A stretch of 32,970 bases of DNA from JAKVAV01 sp964651785 (lineage in GTDB: Bacteria; Bacteroidota; Bacteroidia; Flavobacteriales_D; Cryomorphaceae), in NCBI GenBank assembly GCA_964651785.1, contig CAZYWJ010000032.1, positions 1 to 32,970 of the forward strand, read 5' to 3'. The notes below the pieces were generated by a model, which had not been told where the DNA came from, did not search any database, and was given only the letters and a program-made list of their open reading frames with translations. Within the stretch, counting starts at the first letter, position 1. The number at the start of each line of letters is the position of its first letter. Made by a program: the position numbers and the translations under genes. Of this stretch, positions 32,192 to 32,970 are shown piece by piece.

Positions 32192-32970
32192 ATCAGGTCT
32201 TGTTCTCATTTTAATTGTAATAACGTCGCTAAACCAAGCTGTCGGGCAAGAGGCAATGGATTTGCAGTCTTTAGTGAATCTTGCATTGGAGGAGAACTAC
32301 GGCATCCGCATAGCTGCAAACGATGTTGAGACCGCTCGGAATGCCAATACCATTGGAAATGCAGGAATGCTGCCCAATGTCAATATCAACGCGGAGAGGC
32401 GATTGGCTATAAACAATTCGAGACAGGAGTTTTTTACCGGCGATAGCCAGGAAGCCGACAATGCAAAACGAAATGCCACCAATGCAGAAATCGGAGCTAC
32501 ATGGGTAGTTTTTGACGGCTTGGCCATGTTCGGTCGCAAGGACAGACTCGAACAGTTGGAAGCCCTTTCCGAGGCAGACCGACGTTTTTTTATAGAGCAA
32601 ACCGTGGCAGATCTGGCCCGTAATTACTTCATGCTAAAGCAGGAAACGCAATTGCTGGCTGCTTTTCGCAAATCGCTGGAAGTTTCTCAGGCGCGGTTGT
32701 TATTGGAAGAGAAGTCTTTTGAAATCGGCTCTTCAAACAAGCTCGATTACCAATTGGCTTTGTCTAACCGAAATACGGACAGCGCCGCCGTGGTTAACCA
32801 AAAAGCGCGCATTTTGGAGCTCACCATTGCCATGAATCAAATCGTGAATCGGGAGCTCACCGCACCGATTATGCCGGTAGACTCCATCCGACTGGAAGAG
32901 TCTTTTGCTTTAGCCGATTTGCGCCAAGCTGCCGAGCAAAACAATGCCGCACTCGATCAGCAACAATTGC
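32178..32970 (+). CDS. TolC-family outer-membrane efflux channel (3' end cut by window edge)
   Basis: The frame opens at ATG 32178, inside the end of the pump gene, and stays open to the window edge (264 codons seen; the family is usually 430-500). A signal peptide (QKLKSGLVLILIVITSLNQAVG-Q) precedes an OEP-type helical region: MDLQSLVNLALEENYGIRIA, NAGMLPNVNINAERR, IGATWVVFDG, then long amphipathic helices. It is the likely outer-membrane duct of this efflux system. The C-terminal half is outside the window. Confidence 0.9.
   Translation, partial: MQKLKSGLVLILIVITSLNQAVGQEAMDLQSLVNLALEENYGIRIAANDVETARNANTIGNAGMLPNVNINAERRLAINNSRQEFFTGDSQEADNAKRNATNAEIGATWVVFDGLAMFGRKDRLEQLEALSEADRRFFIEQTVADLARNYFMLKQETQLLAAFRKSLEVSQARLLLEEKSFEIGSSNKLDYQLALSNRNTDSAAVVNQKARILELTIAMNQIVNRELTAPIMPVDSIRLEESFALADLRQAAEQNNAALDQQQL

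Overview
The window looks like chromosomal DNA from a member of the Bacteroidota, probably flavobacteria-like. Three proteins end in a type IX secretion (T9SS) type A sorting domain. Several promoters fit the Bacteroidota -33 TTTG / -7 TAnnTTTG pattern. One lipoprotein has an acidic tract right after its lipobox cysteine, and Shine-Dalgarno sequences are inconspicuous. The sequence is a draft scaffold: it holds two runs of exactly 100 N, each flanked by an identical 55-mer.

Layout. 1-2677 (minus): a TolB/FlgO-like + TPR + AraC regulator cut by the window edge, and a putative outer-membrane barrel protein. 2882-5180 (minus): an extended SDR reductase, its likely AraC-type regulator and a small remnant of a pirin gene. 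The reductase and the regulator carry the same 27-bp upstream motif at the same distance from a matching -7 box. 5267-7954: a classical SDR, a TetR regulator with three matching palindromic operators, and a convergent Tat-exported pirin. 8055-10563: a putative surface lipoprotein, then a persulfide-dioxygenase-like MBL/rhodanese protein behind a perfect CRP-type palindrome.

10575-16232: two clusters of tandem intergenic repeats (184-bp and 154-bp periods, same family, same orientation) bracket a 1005-residue Asp-box beta-propeller protein and a small secreted protein. Both assembly gaps lie at the edges of this segment. 16303-19347: a CASTOR/POLLUX-type channel, an imperfect inverted repeat, and a convergent quinone-oxidoreductase-like enzyme.

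19489-26602 (minus): the most unusual region. Three tandem paralogues each have a signal peptide, two or three copies of a 60-residue repeat I do not recognise, a variable middle (unassigned beta-rich, YadA-head-like, or collagen-like), a peptidase S74 intramolecular chaperone with an intact Ser/Lys dyad, a coiled coil ending in Cys-Cys, and a T9SS C-terminal domain. They look like trimeric phage-fibre-like proteins exported by T9SS. The position of the self-cleaving domain upstream of the secretion signal raises a mechanistic question.

26747-32970: an AlkD-type DNA glycosylase diverges from a marR-led RND efflux operon (MarR, membrane fusion lipoprotein, AcrB-like pump, TolC-like channel). 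The operon genes overlap, and the last one runs off the window.
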